This document shows, piece after piece, positions 9,454 through 18,748 of a stretch of 64,000 bases of DNA. Every line of letters starts with the position of its first letter. Within the stretch, counting starts at the first letter, position 1. The notes beneath the pieces are model-generated. The model worked only from the letters and a program-made list of their open reading frames with translations. It was not told the origin of the DNA and did no database searches. The DNA is taken from the NCBI GenBank assembly GCA_017849555.1, contig JAFIGU010000062.1, positions 62,001-126,000 of the forward strand, written 5' to 3'. Origin of the DNA: Sphingomonas sp. (lineage in GTDB: Bacteria; Pseudomonadota; Alphaproteobacteria; Sphingomonadales; Sphingomonadaceae). The translations under genes were made by a program, and so were the position numbers.

Positions 9454-10050
9454 ATGCGCAAGATCGCCTGTGCCGTCGCCCTGTCGCTGCCGCTCGCGGG
9501 ATGCGGGTCGTTCCCCGGCGCGCATCTGTTCGCGCACCACGCGCACCGATCCGCGCGACCGGTGATGCTGGCCGACAAACAGGTCGTCGGGACCCCTTCA
9601 ACCGACGCCGGACGTGCCGCGCTCGACGGCGGAAGGCCGGGCGAGGCGATCGAGAAATTCCAGAAGGCGCTCGCCACCGGCGAGCCGCTCGCGCCCGCGC
9701 TCAACGGGATGGCGGTGGCCTATGCGCGGATTGAGCGGTTCGATCTCGCCGAGCGTTTCTTCCGCGAGGCGATCTCGGTCGATCCGGTCGAATCGCGATA
9801 CCAGACCAACCTCGCGGTGCTGATCAACGCGCCCGCGCTGGCGCAGCGCCGTGCCGAGATACTCGCCGCACCCGTCGCCGCCCCGGCGCCGGAAACTGCC
9901 GCAGCGGCGCCGCCGGCCGGGGGGCTCCAACGCGTGTCGCGCTACGAGGTGCGCATCGTGACCGGCACGACGAGCTATCCCGCGCCGCTCGTCGCGAAGC
10001 AGCTCGCGGTCGCCCGCCCGGTGGTCGTGCGTCCGGCCAAGGCCGAATGA
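9454..10050 (+). CDS. TadD-like TPR lipoprotein
   Basis: The 198-residue protein has a lipobox-like signal (CAVALSLPLAGCG, Cys near 17). A tetratricopeptide-type region at about residues 50-120 includes GRPGEAIEKFQKALATGEPL, LNGMAVAYARIERFDLAERFF and the repeat end ISVDPVESRYQTNLAVL. The rest is Ala/Pro-rich. TadD proteins of Tad loci are TPR lipoproteins needed for secretin assembly, so this is the likely equivalent. It lies between tadC and cpaA, and its stop overlaps the cpaA start. Confidence 0.82.
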   Translation: MRKIACAVALSLPLAGCGSFPGAHLFAHHAHRSARPVMLADKQVVGTPSTDAGRAALDGGRPGEAIEKFQKALATGEPLAPALNGMAVAYARIERFDLAERFFREAISVDPVESRYQTNLAVLINAPALAQRRAEILAAPVAAPAPETAAAAPPAGGLQRVSRYEVRIVTGTTSYPAPLVAKQLAVARPVVVRPAKAE

Positions 10051-10514
10051 CGCTGCTGCCCGCCGTCTCGGGGGCGCTGCTGATCGCGGCCGGCGTGGCG
10101 GCGAGCTGGGGCGATCTGTTCCGCCGGACGATCCCCAACTGGCTGTGCGCGGCGACAGCGATCGCCGGGCTCGCGCTCGGCTTCGCCACCGGCGGGGCGG
10201 CGATGCTGGGCTGGCATGCCGCGCATGCCGCGATCGCGCTGGTCGCCGGGATGCTGCTGTTCAGGATCGGGCTGTTCGGCGGCGGCGACGCCAAATTCTA
10301 CGCCGCGGTCGCGGCCTGGTTTCCGCTCGCGGCGGCGCCGCGGCTGCTGATCTCGGTCGCGCTGTCGGGGCTGGCGTTGCTTGTCGTCTGGTTCGTCTAT
10401 CGCCGCGCGGCCGGCAAGCCGATCAGCCGCAACGGCGACAACCCCGGCGACAAATTGCCTTACGGCATCGCGATCGCGATCGGCGCGCTCGTCGCGCGGC
10501 TGGCGCTGGCTTAG
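10047..10514 (+). CDS. cpaA: prepilin peptidase CpaA (A24 family)
   Basis: This membrane aspartyl peptidase removes the Flp leader. Of its 155 residues most lie in about four to five helices. The first catalytic Asp is expected in the ASWGDLFRRTIPNWLC segment and the second in the FGGGDAKF motif, which matches the GxGD signature of A24 peptidases. The start overlaps the previous stop (ATGA). It ends the plus-strand Tad operon, 12 bases from the convergent porin-like gene. No terminator hairpin is evident between them. Confidence 0.92.
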   Translation: MTLLPAVSGALLIAAGVAASWGDLFRRTIPNWLCAATAIAGLALGFATGGAAMLGWHAAHAAIALVAGMLLFRIGLFGGGDAKFYAAVAAWFPLAAAPRLLISVALSGLALLVVWFVYRRAAGKPISRNGDNPGDKLPYGIAIAIGALVARLALA

Positions 10515-10526
10515 CGCGCGCAAGGT

Positions 10527-11858
10527 CTAGAAAGAGGCGGTCAGATTGAACGAGCTATAGGCGCTCACCTTGCCGGGCGGCGCGTTGGGCGCCTCCTTGA
10601 GGAAGCGCCCCTTCATCAGCAAGGTGCCGTCGAATTCGAAGCGCAGCCTGTCGGGCCGTACCCACCAGCGCAGCCGCGTATCGAGCTGATGCCCGGCAAA
10701 CGACCCCGACCGGCCGCTCGCGTCGCGCACCCCGGTGGTCGAGAAGCTGTCGGTCGGTTCCGCCAGCCACAGCGCGCGATAGGTGAGGAAGGCGTCCCAG
10801 CGCTTCGACGGTGCGATCTCGAACCGCGCGCCGGGCGTCGAGATGTTGGCGCGGCCGACCGCATTATAGAGCCCGGCCGGGGCGAGTTCGGCGCGGCGCA
10901 TGCCGAACAAAGTATCGAACCGGCCGTAGCTGCCGCCCGCCTTGTCGCCGCTCGCCCTGTCATAATGCAGCGACAGCCGCAGCTTGAGCGCGCCGGCGAA
11001 GGAATAGCCGCCGCTGGCGTGGATGAACCAGGCCGACACCGGGAGCGTCGCCGCGGCAGGGGCGGTCGATGCGCTGATCGTCCCCGACTGGTGGAACGCC
11101 TCGACCTCGCCGTCCGCCGCGCCGGTGGCGGGATCGCGCCACAGCCGCCCACCCACGGTGTTGAGCGATCGATCGCGCGTCGGGCGCCCGGGGGTGTCGT
11201 GTTCGCCGAGATGGAAGAATGACGCTTCGGCCGTCACCGCGCCGATCGCCTTGGCCTTGGCGACGGTCCCCCCCCACAGGACCTGATCGAACCCCTCATG
11301 GTCGAAACCGACCGCATTGTCGCGCAGCGACGCCGGCGCGTCGGGCCGGCGCTGTTGCGGCAGGACATAGATGCCGGTGGCGGTGATGCCGCCGGGGGTC
11401 GCGAGATCGAGCCTCAGGCCGGTATAGCCGTTGGTCGTGTTGCGATATTCCTCGGCGCCGACGAGCCGGCGGGAGCCGAGATTGAGCGTGAACCGGCCGA
11501 GCTGCCCGGAGATCTTCACGGCGCCGATCGCGCCGCGCGCGCCGATATAGGCCTGCACCGGCTCGAGCGCGTTGACCTCGCCGGTGGTGACCGGACTTCC
11601 CTTGTCCTCGCCATAGACCCGGCTGTCCCACAGCTCGCCGGCGACGGTGAACGGCCCGGACTGATATTTGACGAGCAATGTCGTGCGCAGATTGAGCAGC
11701 TCGTCGTTACGGTTGTAGCCGACGCGCGGTTGATTGGTGATCGTTTCGTAACGGATCCGCATCGTCCCCGAGATGTCGAGACCGTCCGCGTCCTGCGCGA
11801 GCGCCGGGGTCGCCACCGGCACCAACGCGATCAGCCACAGCGCGCGCGTCAATTGCAT
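10527..11858 (-). CDS. alginate-export-like outer-membrane porin
   Basis: This is a 443-residue exported beta-barrel protein with signal peptide MQLTRALWLIALVPVATPALA. The sequence alternates beta-strand-like segments rich in Gly, Tyr, Arg and Phe (SGTMRIRYETITNQ, NLRTTLLVKYQSGPFTVAGE, AGALKLRLSLHYDRASG) and ends in a terminal aromatic strand (SAYSSFNLTASF). The pattern fits the alginate_exp/AlgE-like porin family; the substrate is not indicated. It is the last gene of a minus-strand block that begins with a TonB receptor at 16548. Confidence 0.72.
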   Translation of the reverse strand: MQLTRALWLIALVPVATPALAQDADGLDISGTMRIRYETITNQPRVGYNRNDELLNLRTTLLVKYQSGPFTVAGELWDSRVYGEDKGSPVTTGEVNALEPVQAYIGARGAIGAVKISGQLGRFTLNLGSRRLVGAEEYRNTTNGYTGLRLDLATPGGITATGIYVLPQQRRPDAPASLRDNAVGFDHEGFDQVLWGGTVAKAKAIGAVTAEASFFHLGEHDTPGRPTRDRSLNTVGGRLWRDPATGAADGEVEAFHQSGTISASTAPAAATLPVSAWFIHASGGYSFAGALKLRLSLHYDRASGDKAGGSYGRFDTLFGMRRAELAPAGLYNAVGRANISTPGARFEIAPSKRWDAFLTYRALWLAEPTDSFSTTGVRDASGRSGSFAGHQLDTRLRWWVRPDRLRFEFDGTLLMKGRFLKEAPNAPPGKVSAYSSFNLTASF

Positions 11859-11975
11859 TCATTCCCCCGAGGCCCCTGTCGTTGGGCACGGGCTAGGCGG
11901 CGCGTTCAAGGCCGTCACGCTAGATTTTATTCCTCGTCGCCGAGGCGGGCTTGCCGGTTCGCGCGCCGCCCGCGG

Positions 11976-12647
11976 TCATCGGCGCGGCAAAGCGTCGAGC
12001 GCCGCCTGGTAACGCTCGATCAGCGCGGGATCGGCATCCTCCCGGTGCTTGCCGAGAAACCGCGTCAAGGCATCGCGATATTCGTCGATGAAGGCGCGGT
12101 TGCCGGGGCTCGCCGCAAGCTGGTTGGCGGCCTTATCCACCGGCGCGCGATCCTCCGCGACCATCTGCCTGATCCCATAAGACGACTGGTTGCGCATGAT
12201 GACGAAGTTGCGCGGGAAGCCGGGGATATATCTGGTGACGAACCGCTCGCCCTCCGGCGGGATCAGGATCGCGTTGGTGATCGGATAGATGCTCGCGGAC
12301 ATGCTATCGAACGTCGTCACCACGTCCTTGCCATCCGCCGTCTTGAGCGCGGCGCTATAGGCCCAGACATTCGCGTCGTTGAGCGTGGAACTGGTCATCT
12401 CCGAATGGGTGACGACGCCCGTTCCGGGGACTCCAAAGGCGCTGAGGAACAGCGCGTTGAAGATGTGCGCCAGGAAGATGTTGAGCTGGCCGTAGATGAA
12501 GAAGACGAGGATCAGCCCGTACCAGCCGGGGCTGCCGCGCCACCGGGCCAGCACATGCGACAGCGCGACCCCGAAGAGCGTGAGCAGTGGCCATGACCAG
12601 AAAGGATGCTGGGTCAGGAAGAACAAAATGGCTGACAGGATGCTCAT
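11976..12647 (-). CDS. unknown membrane-anchored protein
   Basis: This 223-residue protein has three N-terminal hydrophobic segments (ILSAILFFLTQHPFWSWPLLTL, YGLILVFFIYGQLNIFLAHI, and FNALFLSAFGVPGTGVV). A soluble domain of about 130 residues follows, without motifs I recognise (STLNDANVWAYSAALKT, ERFVTRYIPGFPRNFVIM). The orientation suggests a domain facing periplasm or cytoplasm that cannot be decided here. It lies between the serine hydrolase and porin-like genes on the same strand with 70-120 bases of spacing. Confidence 0.62.
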   Translation of the reverse strand: MSILSAILFFLTQHPFWSWPLLTLFGVALSHVLARWRGSPGWYGLILVFFIYGQLNIFLAHIFNALFLSAFGVPGTGVVTHSEMTSSTLNDANVWAYSAALKTADGKDVVTTFDSMSASIYPITNAILIPPEGERFVTRYIPGFPRNFVIMRNQSSYGIRQMVAEDRAPVDKAANQLAASPGNRAFIDEYRDALTRFLGKHREDADPALIERYQAALDALPRR

Positions 12648-12719
12648 CCGAGTCCGTTCGTTCGACAGGCGCTCGATATTTGATATTTATATCAGGTGGA
12701 TAGGTAAAGCTCCGCTGAC

Positions 12720-13934
12720 TTATCGCCCCGTAAGCTGGCGGAAATAGGCCAGCGTCTCGGCCATGACATGCGGCGGCTCGGGCAAGGGGAAATGGCTGAG
12801 CTTGACGATCACCGTGCGGCTTTGCGGGTGGACGTAGATGAACTGCCCGGCAAGGCCGAGCGCGCTATAGGCGCCGGGCTGGTCGTCGAGTTGCCAGAAT
12901 TGGAAGCCATAGCCGCGGCCGCCGAACGGGGTCGGCTGGTCGAACGGGATCATGCTGGTCGCCTGCCTGATCCAGCCGCGCGGAAGCACCGATTTGCCGT
13001 CGCGCACGCCGTTGTCGAGCATCAGCTGGCCGAGCCGGGCATAATCGCGCAACGTGGCGTTGAAGCCCATCCCGGATAGTTCGCGGCCGACCCCTTTCGC
13101 GCCGTCGGCGATCCAGAAGGCGTCTCCTTCCATCCCCGCCGGCTGCCACAGATTGGCGGCGGTGAATGCGGCGAGCGACTGGCCGGTCGCGCGCTCCAGC
13201 ACCCAGCCGAGGACGGCGGTGTCGAGCGTCGCATAGTTGAACCGGCTGCCCGGCTTCGCCGCCCGCGTGATGGTCGTCGCGCGATCGGCGAAGCGCTCCT
13301 CATTGAGCACGATGGCGTGGCGGTGGATGAGCGCGGCGAGGCTGGGCTTGTCGCCGAAATCGTAACGCTCCTCGTAATCGACCCCCGATCGCATCTGAAG
13401 GATATGGCGGATCGATACGTCGCCATAAGCGCCGGCGCGCAATTCGGGGACATATTTGCCCGCCGGATCGTCGAGCGATTTGATCATCCCCTTGTCGAGC
13501 GCGATGCCGATCAGCAGCGAGGTGATCGATTTGGCCATCGAGAAGGAAATGAAACGGTCCGACGGCCGCGAACGGTTGCGATAATCCTCGAAGACGATCT
13601 TGCCGTCGCGCAACACGATCAGCGCATTGGTATAGGTGCGCCGCGCCCAATCGTCATAGCTGCGGGTGACGCCGCCCGAGCTGAGGGGGGGCGGGGTGAG
13701 CTTCGCGCCCTCGGCGAGCGGCCGGACGGCATCGCCGTGGGGGACGGCGCGGGTTTCGAACATGTCCGCCGAATGGCGGAAATTGAAGGCGCTGATGTCG
13801 GCATCGAGCCAGTGCTCGCGCATCTGGATGACCGGGTCGGGCGGCACATCGGCCTGCGCGAAGGCCGTCGCCGGCGCGACCGCGCCGGCGAGGAGGAACG
13901 GGGCGAGAAAGCGCATCGAACGAGCTGCGATCAT
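12720..13934 (-). CDS. exported beta-lactamase-fold serine hydrolase (NylB/EstB type)
   Basis: The 404-residue protein has a signal peptide (about residues 1-27, ending AFAQ) and a penicillin-binding-protein-like transpeptidase fold of the Pfam Beta-lactamase (class C-like) family. The nucleophile motif is S132-M-A-K135 in FISFSMAKSITSLLIG. The general-base Tyr is probably Y234 in RFNYATLD. Family members include class C beta-lactamases, esterases and 6-aminohexanoate-dimer hydrolases. The sequence RHILQMRSGVDYEE resembles the NylB-type esterase/amidase branch more than true beta-lactamases. The substrate is unknown. It lies 47-61 bases downstream of a TonB receptor on the same strand, which suggests that the two act on the same imported compound. 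Confidence 0.82.
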   Translation of the reverse strand: MIAARSMRFLAPFLLAGAVAPATAFAQADVPPDPVIQMREHWLDADISAFNFRHSADMFETRAVPHGDAVRPLAEGAKLTPPPLSSGGVTRSYDDWARRTYTNALIVLRDGKIVFEDYRNRSRPSDRFISFSMAKSITSLLIGIALDKGMIKSLDDPAGKYVPELRAGAYGDVSIRHILQMRSGVDYEERYDFGDKPSLAALIHRHAIVLNEERFADRATTITRAAKPGSRFNYATLDTAVLGWVLERATGQSLAAFTAANLWQPAGMEGDAFWIADGAKGVGRELSGMGFNATLRDYARLGQLMLDNGVRDGKSVLPRGWIRQATSMIPFDQPTPFGGRGYGFQFWQLDDQPGAYSALGLAGQFIYVHPQSRTVIVKLSHFPLPEPPHVMAETLAYFRQLTGR

Positions 13935-13995
13935 CGGATCCTCATGGACATGATCTGGCGGGGAGAAAGCGACGCGCGCGCGGCGCGTCGCCCGG

Positions 13996-16548
13996 TCAGA
14001 ATTCCTTCTTGATCGTGATGGCCCAGGTTCGCGGCAGCCCGGGCGCGCCGGAGATCACGCCGACCGAGCTGAAATTGGTGTTCATCGAGGTGAAGTAATA
14101 TTTGTCGGTCAGGTTGCGCACCTCGAACGCCGCGCTCCACCCGTCCGACGCGCTGCGCCAGGTGACCCGCGCATTGGCGAGGAAATAGCCGTCGATCCGG
14201 CTCGTCGCGATCAGCGTCGGCAGCGGGCCGCCGCCGGCACCGGCGGTGGTGGTCGAGACGATCGCGGCATCGGTGTTGACCGCGTCGACATAGATATGGG
14301 ACTGATAGCTGCCGTCGACCCGGAAGCTCAGCGCGCCGCCGAGCACGTCCGGCACCTCATATTGCGCCCCGGCATTCCATTTCCACTTTGGGGTGAAGGG
14401 CGGGACCATGTCGAGCCGGACGCCGGTATTGGCGCTGCCGAGCGAGGTATATTTGAAATCGAGATAGCTGACCGATCCGTCGAAGCTGAGGTTGCTCGTC
14501 GGCCGCAGCAGGGTTTCGACCTCGACGCCCTTGACGTGCGCCGACCCGACGTTGGTCGGTTGCAGGCACGGCGTCCCCTCGGTGCCCGCCGCGGTCGGGC
14601 AGTTGAAGACGGTCAGGATGATATTCTTATAATCGTTGTAGAAAGCCGAGGCGTTGAAACGCAGCATCCGGCCGAACAGATCGGATTTGAACCCGGCTTC
14701 ATACGCGGTGATGGTTTCCGGCGAGAAGGGCCGAACCTGGCTGGGATAGAAGGGGCGGGGGTTGATGCCCCCGGCGCGATACCCGGTCGATACCTGGGCG
14801 TAGAGCATCAATTCGGGCGAGACGCGATAATCCGCCGCGACGCGCCAGTCGGTGCGCTGCGACTTGAAATGCGCCTGGAGGCCGTTGAGCCCGAACAACA
14901 GGCAGTTGGGTGAATTGCCCACCCCGGTCGGCCCCGCCGTGGCTGCGCCGAGGAAGAACTGGCACGGCCCTTGAATCGCGGTGCCGTCCGGATTGTGGCG
15001 GACATAGCCGTAATCCTTGGTGTCCCACGACGATCGGATGCCGCCGGTCAGCGTCAGCGCATCGACCGGCTTGAAGCTGGCATTGGCGAACAGCGCCTTG
15101 TTGGTCGCCGGGGTCGGATCGGGGCCGTGGAGGAAATCGATCCCGGCGTAATTGAGATCGATCCGCCCGGTGAACTTGCCCTTGGTATCGAAATAGAAGC
15201 CGCCCACCGTATAATCGAGGCGGTTGCCGAGCGCCTTGCCGGTGAGGCGCAGTTCCTGGCTCCACTGGGTATTGCTCTGCTGCTGCTCGTACATCGACGA
15301 TTGCAGCGGCGCGCCTTCGGCGAAGGACCAGTCGGCTTCATAGTGGCGATAGGCGGTGATCGACTTGAGCGCGAGCCCGTCGCTGATCGTCCAGTCGATC
15401 GTGCCCGCGAAGCCGTAATTGTCGAGATTGGAATGCGGGGTCAGCGACAGGGGCTTATACGCCATCTGGCCGTCGCGCGTCGCATTGTCGGCATAGGTCC
15501 CATAATTGATGAAGCGCCGGTCGTAGCCGGCCGGCGGGGTGTCGCAGCTATTGGCGCCGAACGCGACGAAGGCGCAGTTGAGCGCCACCGGGCTGCCGTT
15601 GACCCCGGCCAGCCACGGGCGCGGGCCGCCGGTCGCGCTCGGGCCGGTGAACACCCCCGCCTTGTTGGCGAACAGCAGCACGCTCGCCCCGGCCTCGTCG
15701 CGCTGGCGGGTATAATCGCCCGAGACGTTGATCTCGACATTGCTGGTCGGCAACCAGCGCAGCGCGGCCTTGGTCGCGACGAAGCTCTGCCCGCCGAGCG
15801 TGCCGAGCTCGGGCTTGGCGTCGCTCGCCTGGGTCGGCACGTTGGAGCCGGGGTGGGTCTGGGCATAATCGAGCCGCTTGACGTAACCGTCGCGATTCTT
15901 GGTCGCGGCGGACACGCGCAGGAAAAGGTTGTCGGCCAGTTTCAGGTCGATATGGCCGCGGGCGTCGATGCGGTTGTAGCTGCCGTAGGTCGCTTCCAGT
16001 GCGCCGCTGCCGTCGCCCTGCGGCTTGACCGAATAGAGTTTGATCGAGCCGCCCAGCGAGTTGCGCCCGGCCAATGTGCCTTGCGGACCGCGCAGGATCT
16101 CGACGCGGTCGAGATCCATCAGATCGAGCAGCGAACCGGTCAGCGTCGGCAGATAGACGTCGTCGATATACATGCCGACGCCGGACTCGAGCGCGAAATT
16201 GGGATCGGACTGCCCGACGCCGCGGATGAAGGCGATGATGCCCGGGCCGAGATAGCCGTTTTGCGGCGCGAGCGTGACATTGGGGGTCTGCGCGGCGACT
16301 TCGGAAATATTGGTCTGCCCTTTGGCCTCCATCGCGTCGCCGCTCAGCGCGGTGATCGCGAGCGGCGTATCCTGCAGCCGCTGCGAACGGAATTGCGCGG
16401 TGACGACGATGTCGCCCGTCGCAGCCGGCGTTTCAGCCGCGGGCTGGCCCGCCGGCGCCGGCGCCTGCTGCGCACGAGCCGCCGGGGCGAATGAAAGATA
16501 GGCCAGCGCGATCAGGCTGGCGCCACGGAAATCCGCTTTGATTCTCAT
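13996..16548 (-). CDS. TonB-dependent outer-membrane receptor
   Basis: This 850-residue receptor has a signal peptide (ending AARAQ), an Ala/Pro-rich spacer and a plug domain starting at GDIVVTAQFRSQRLQDTPLAITALSG, in part, with RVEILRGPQGTLAGRNSLGG near residues 145-165. A long beta-barrel follows, ending in the terminal aromatic strand TWAITIKKEF. It belongs to the large sphingomonad family with the VTAQ...Q.TP plug motif; the ligand cannot be named. The gene heads a minus-strand block with the serine hydrolase. A 19-base inverted repeat lies 20 bases upstream of the start and may be its operator. Confidence 0.93.
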   Translation of the reverse strand: MRIKADFRGASLIALAYLSFAPAARAQQAPAPAGQPAAETPAATGDIVVTAQFRSQRLQDTPLAITALSGDAMEAKGQTNISEVAAQTPNVTLAPQNGYLGPGIIAFIRGVGQSDPNFALESGVGMYIDDVYLPTLTGSLLDLMDLDRVEILRGPQGTLAGRNSLGGSIKLYSVKPQGDGSGALEATYGSYNRIDARGHIDLKLADNLFLRVSAATKNRDGYVKRLDYAQTHPGSNVPTQASDAKPELGTLGGQSFVATKAALRWLPTSNVEINVSGDYTRQRDEAGASVLLFANKAGVFTGPSATGGPRPWLAGVNGSPVALNCAFVAFGANSCDTPPAGYDRRFINYGTYADNATRDGQMAYKPLSLTPHSNLDNYGFAGTIDWTISDGLALKSITAYRHYEADWSFAEGAPLQSSMYEQQQSNTQWSQELRLTGKALGNRLDYTVGGFYFDTKGKFTGRIDLNYAGIDFLHGPDPTPATNKALFANASFKPVDALTLTGGIRSSWDTKDYGYVRHNPDGTAIQGPCQFFLGAATAGPTGVGNSPNCLLFGLNGLQAHFKSQRTDWRVAADYRVSPELMLYAQVSTGYRAGGINPRPFYPSQVRPFSPETITAYEAGFKSDLFGRMLRFNASAFYNDYKNIILTVFNCPTAAGTEGTPCLQPTNVGSAHVKGVEVETLLRPTSNLSFDGSVSYLDFKYTSLGSANTGVRLDMVPPFTPKWKWNAGAQYEVPDVLGGALSFRVDGSYQSHIYVDAVNTDAAIVSTTTAGAGGGPLPTLIATSRIDGYFLANARVTWRSASDGWSAAFEVRNLTDKYYFTSMNTNFSSVGVISGAPGLPRTWAITIKKEF

Positions 16549-16567
16549 GTTCCGACATCCCCTCTTT

Positions 16568-16586
16568 TTGTATGCTTATGATACAA
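16568..16586. promoter_or_regulatory. inverted repeat upstream of TonB receptor gene
   Basis: TTGTAT at 16568-16573 is repeated inverted as ATACAA at 16581-16586, separated by 7 bases. It lies 20 bases from the start of the minus-strand TonB receptor gene, in a locally AT-rich stretch. The layout suits a dimeric repressor such as GntR or LacI types; no cognate regulator is adjacent. Confidence 0.4.
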
Positions 16587-16797
16587 TTGACTTAAATTTT
16601 TGCCCCCGGAGCCGGGCCGCGGGTCAGGTCTTCAATGTCGTTGGCGAACCGGGTAGCGCTCGTATATGCGATTATTTCTAATACGTGAACTCATATTCGC
16701 AATTGGGGTCTCGGGGTCGCGGCGGCCGATTCCAGCTTAAGGGGCGCGCAGAAATCCTATCTTGGAGATAGGTTATCAGCTTGCCACCTCAGGCGAC

Positions 16798-18138
16798 ATG
16801 ATCACGGATTTCATCGCGCGGCGGCCGGGGTTCGGCGTACAGGTGGCAATCGGGATGCTGGCGGGGCTGGCGCTCGGCCTGCTCGCGCGCGATCTCGGCG
16901 GGGCGGACGGCGCGCTGGGCGCAAGCCTGCACACGATCGGCCAGATTTTCGTGCAATTGCTGAAAGTGCTGGTGCCGGCGCTCGTCTTCACCGCGATCGT
17001 CGGCTCGATCGCGGCGTTGCGCGATCTCCAGAATGCGGCGCGGCTGGTGGTGCAGACATTGTTGTGGTTCGCCGCGACCGCGCTGATCGCGGTGCTGATC
17101 GGGATCGCGTTGGGGGTGACGCTCCAGCCGGGGCTGCATCTGGCGGGAGCGGTCTCGGGTGCGGCGGCGCCCGCGACGACCGGGTCGTGGCTCGATTTTC
17201 TGAAGGGCCTGGTGCCGGCCAACCTGCTCGGTCTCAACGCGGCGACGACGCTCAAGGATGGCGCGGCGACGACCACGCTGGGCTTCAATGTGCTGCAGAT
17301 CATCGTCGCGGCGATCGCGATCGGCACCGCGGCGCTGCGTGTCGGGGAGGCGGGGGCGCCGTTCCTCGCGTTCAACGCGTCGGTGCTGGCGGTATTCAGG
17401 CGCCTGCTCCGCTGGGTGATCGCGCTCACCCCGATCGGTTCGGCGGCGCTGATCGGCGATGCGGTGGTGCGCTATGGCTGGGGGACGCTGTCGTCGCTCG
17501 GTGCGTTCGCCGCGACGGTCTATCTCGGGCTCGCGCTGGTCTTGCTCGTCGTCTATCCGGTGCTGCTGCTCGTGCACGGGCTGAGCCCCGGGTGGTTCTT
17601 CCGCGGCGCGTGGCCGGCGATCCAGCTCAGCTTCGTCTCGCGCTCGTCGGTCGGAACCTTGCCGGTGACCGAGGAATGCGCCGAACATGGCCTCGGCATA
17701 CCGCGCGCTTATGCCGCCTTCGCCGTTCCGCTCGGCGCGACGACCAAGATGGACGGCTGCGCGGCGATCTACCCGGCGATATCGGCGATCTTCGTCGCGC
17801 AATTCTTCGGCCTGCCGCTGCACCTGTCGGACTATGTGCTGATCGCATTCGTCTCGGTGCTCGGATCGGCGGCGACCGCGGGGCTGACCGGCGCGACGGT
17901 GATGCTGACGCTGACGCTTTCCACCCTCGGGCTGCCGCTGGAGGGGGCGGGGCTGTTGCTGGCGATCGATCCGATCCTCGATATGGGGCGGACCGCGGTG
18001 AATGTCGCGGGGCAGATGCTGGTCCCGACCATCGTCGCCAAGCGCGCGGGGTTGCTTGCGCCGGCGCCCGCCGCGCCGCCCGCGTCCTGGCATTCGGACG
18101 AAGGGCTCGGGGTGGGACGGCCGCGCTCCTCCCCGTAA
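16798..18138 (+). CDS. dicarboxylate/amino acid:cation symporter (DAACS family)
   Basis: This 446-residue transporter is of the GltP/DctA family, which imports acidic amino acids or C4-dicarboxylates with Na+ or H+. About eight hydrophobic helices are visible. The family signatures are present: the serine-rich hairpin (SFVSRSSVGTLPVT), the TTKMDGCAAIYPA segment matching the conserved T-x-x-M-D-G, and DMGRTAVNVAGQM in the C-terminal binding helix. The ATG at 16798 is preferred; a TTG at 16762 in the same frame would add 12 residues. It is convergent with the XRE-cupin regulator gene, 13 bases apart. Glutamate or a polyamine-derived acid is a plausible substrate given the region, but this is inference. 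Confidence 0.87.
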   Translation: MITDFIARRPGFGVQVAIGMLAGLALGLLARDLGGADGALGASLHTIGQIFVQLLKVLVPALVFTAIVGSIAALRDLQNAARLVVQTLLWFAATALIAVLIGIALGVTLQPGLHLAGAVSGAAAPATTGSWLDFLKGLVPANLLGLNAATTLKDGAATTTLGFNVLQIIVAAIAIGTAALRVGEAGAPFLAFNASVLAVFRRLLRWVIALTPIGSAALIGDAVVRYGWGTLSSLGAFAATVYLGLALVLLVVYPVLLLVHGLSPGWFFRGAWPAIQLSFVSRSSVGTLPVTEECAEHGLGIPRAYAAFAVPLGATTKMDGCAAIYPAISAIFVAQFFGLPLHLSDYVLIAFVSVLGSAATAGLTGATVMLTLTLSTLGLPLEGAGLLLAIDPILDMGRTAVNVAGQMLVPTIVAKRAGLLAPAPAAPPASWHSDEGLGVGRPRSSP

Positions 18139-18151
18139 TTCGCCGGTGCGC

Positions 18152-18703
18152 CTAGAAGCTCGCGGGCGTGCACGCGCTCACCACGCGCGCGGGCACGTCG
18201 CCGATGCACCGGAACCGATGCGGGCGAAAGCTTTCGAAGGCATAGGCATCGCCCGCCAACAGGATCTGGCGCACGCCGTCGACGGTCACTTCGAGCTGCC
18301 CGGCGATCACCAATCCGCATTCCTCCCCCTCATGGGTCAGCGGGATGCGCCCGGTATCCGATCCGGGCTGATAACATTCCCACAGCATCTGCAATCGCTT
18401 CCCCGCCATCGTGTGCCCGACCTGGCGATAGGAGATCGGCCCCTTGCCGATCTCGACGAGATCGCACGCGCGATAGAAGAAGGTGGGTTTTTCCGGCAGT
18501 TCGAGCGCGAAGAATTCGGCGAGGCCGATCGGGATCGCTTCGAGGATGCGCTTGAGCGCGCCGACCGACGGATTGGTGCTGTTGGCCTCGATCAGCGAGA
18601 CGGTCGAATTGGTGATCCCCGCGCGCTTGGCGAGCGCGCGCTGCGACAGCCCGGCGCGCTCGCGCACCTGCTTCAACCGGCCGCCGATATCGAGATCGTC
18701 CAT
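18152..18703 (-). CDS. XRE-family regulator with cupin domain (PuuR-like)
   Basis: This 183-residue regulator joins an N-terminal helix-turn-helix (about residues 5-62: LKQVRERAGLSQRALAKRAG followed by ITNSTVSLIEANSTNPSV) to a C-terminal cupin sensor domain (EECGLVIAGQLEVTVDGVRQ, in part, and SFRPHRFRC). The architecture is that of PuuR and similar repressors of polyamine or amino-acid catabolism. It is divergent from the aminotransferase at 18854 and probably controls it, since the 150-base gap contains a 28-base dyad. The ligand is unknown. Confidence 0.87.
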   Translation of the reverse strand: MDDLDIGGRLKQVRERAGLSQRALAKRAGITNSTVSLIEANSTNPSVGALKRILEAIPIGLAEFFALELPEKPTFFYRACDLVEIGKGPISYRQVGHTMAGKRLQMLWECYQPGSDTGRIPLTHEGEECGLVIAGQLEVTVDGVRQILLAGDAYAFESFRPHRFRCIGDVPARVVSACTPASF

Positions 18704-18720
18704 CGCCCCTGACTCCGAAC

Positions 18721-18748
18721 TGTTGAGGGTGTTCGATATACCGCAACA
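18721..18748. promoter_or_regulatory. 28-base imperfect dyad, candidate XRE-cupin operator
   Basis: The segment reads TGTTG-a-GG, four free bases, TCGA, four free bases, CC-g-CAACA, so 18 of 28 positions obey the dyad around a centre between 18734 and 18735. It lies 18 bases upstream of the XRE-cupin start and 106 bases before the divergent aminotransferase start. Autoregulation and control of the aminotransferase are inferred from position. Confidence 0.45.
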
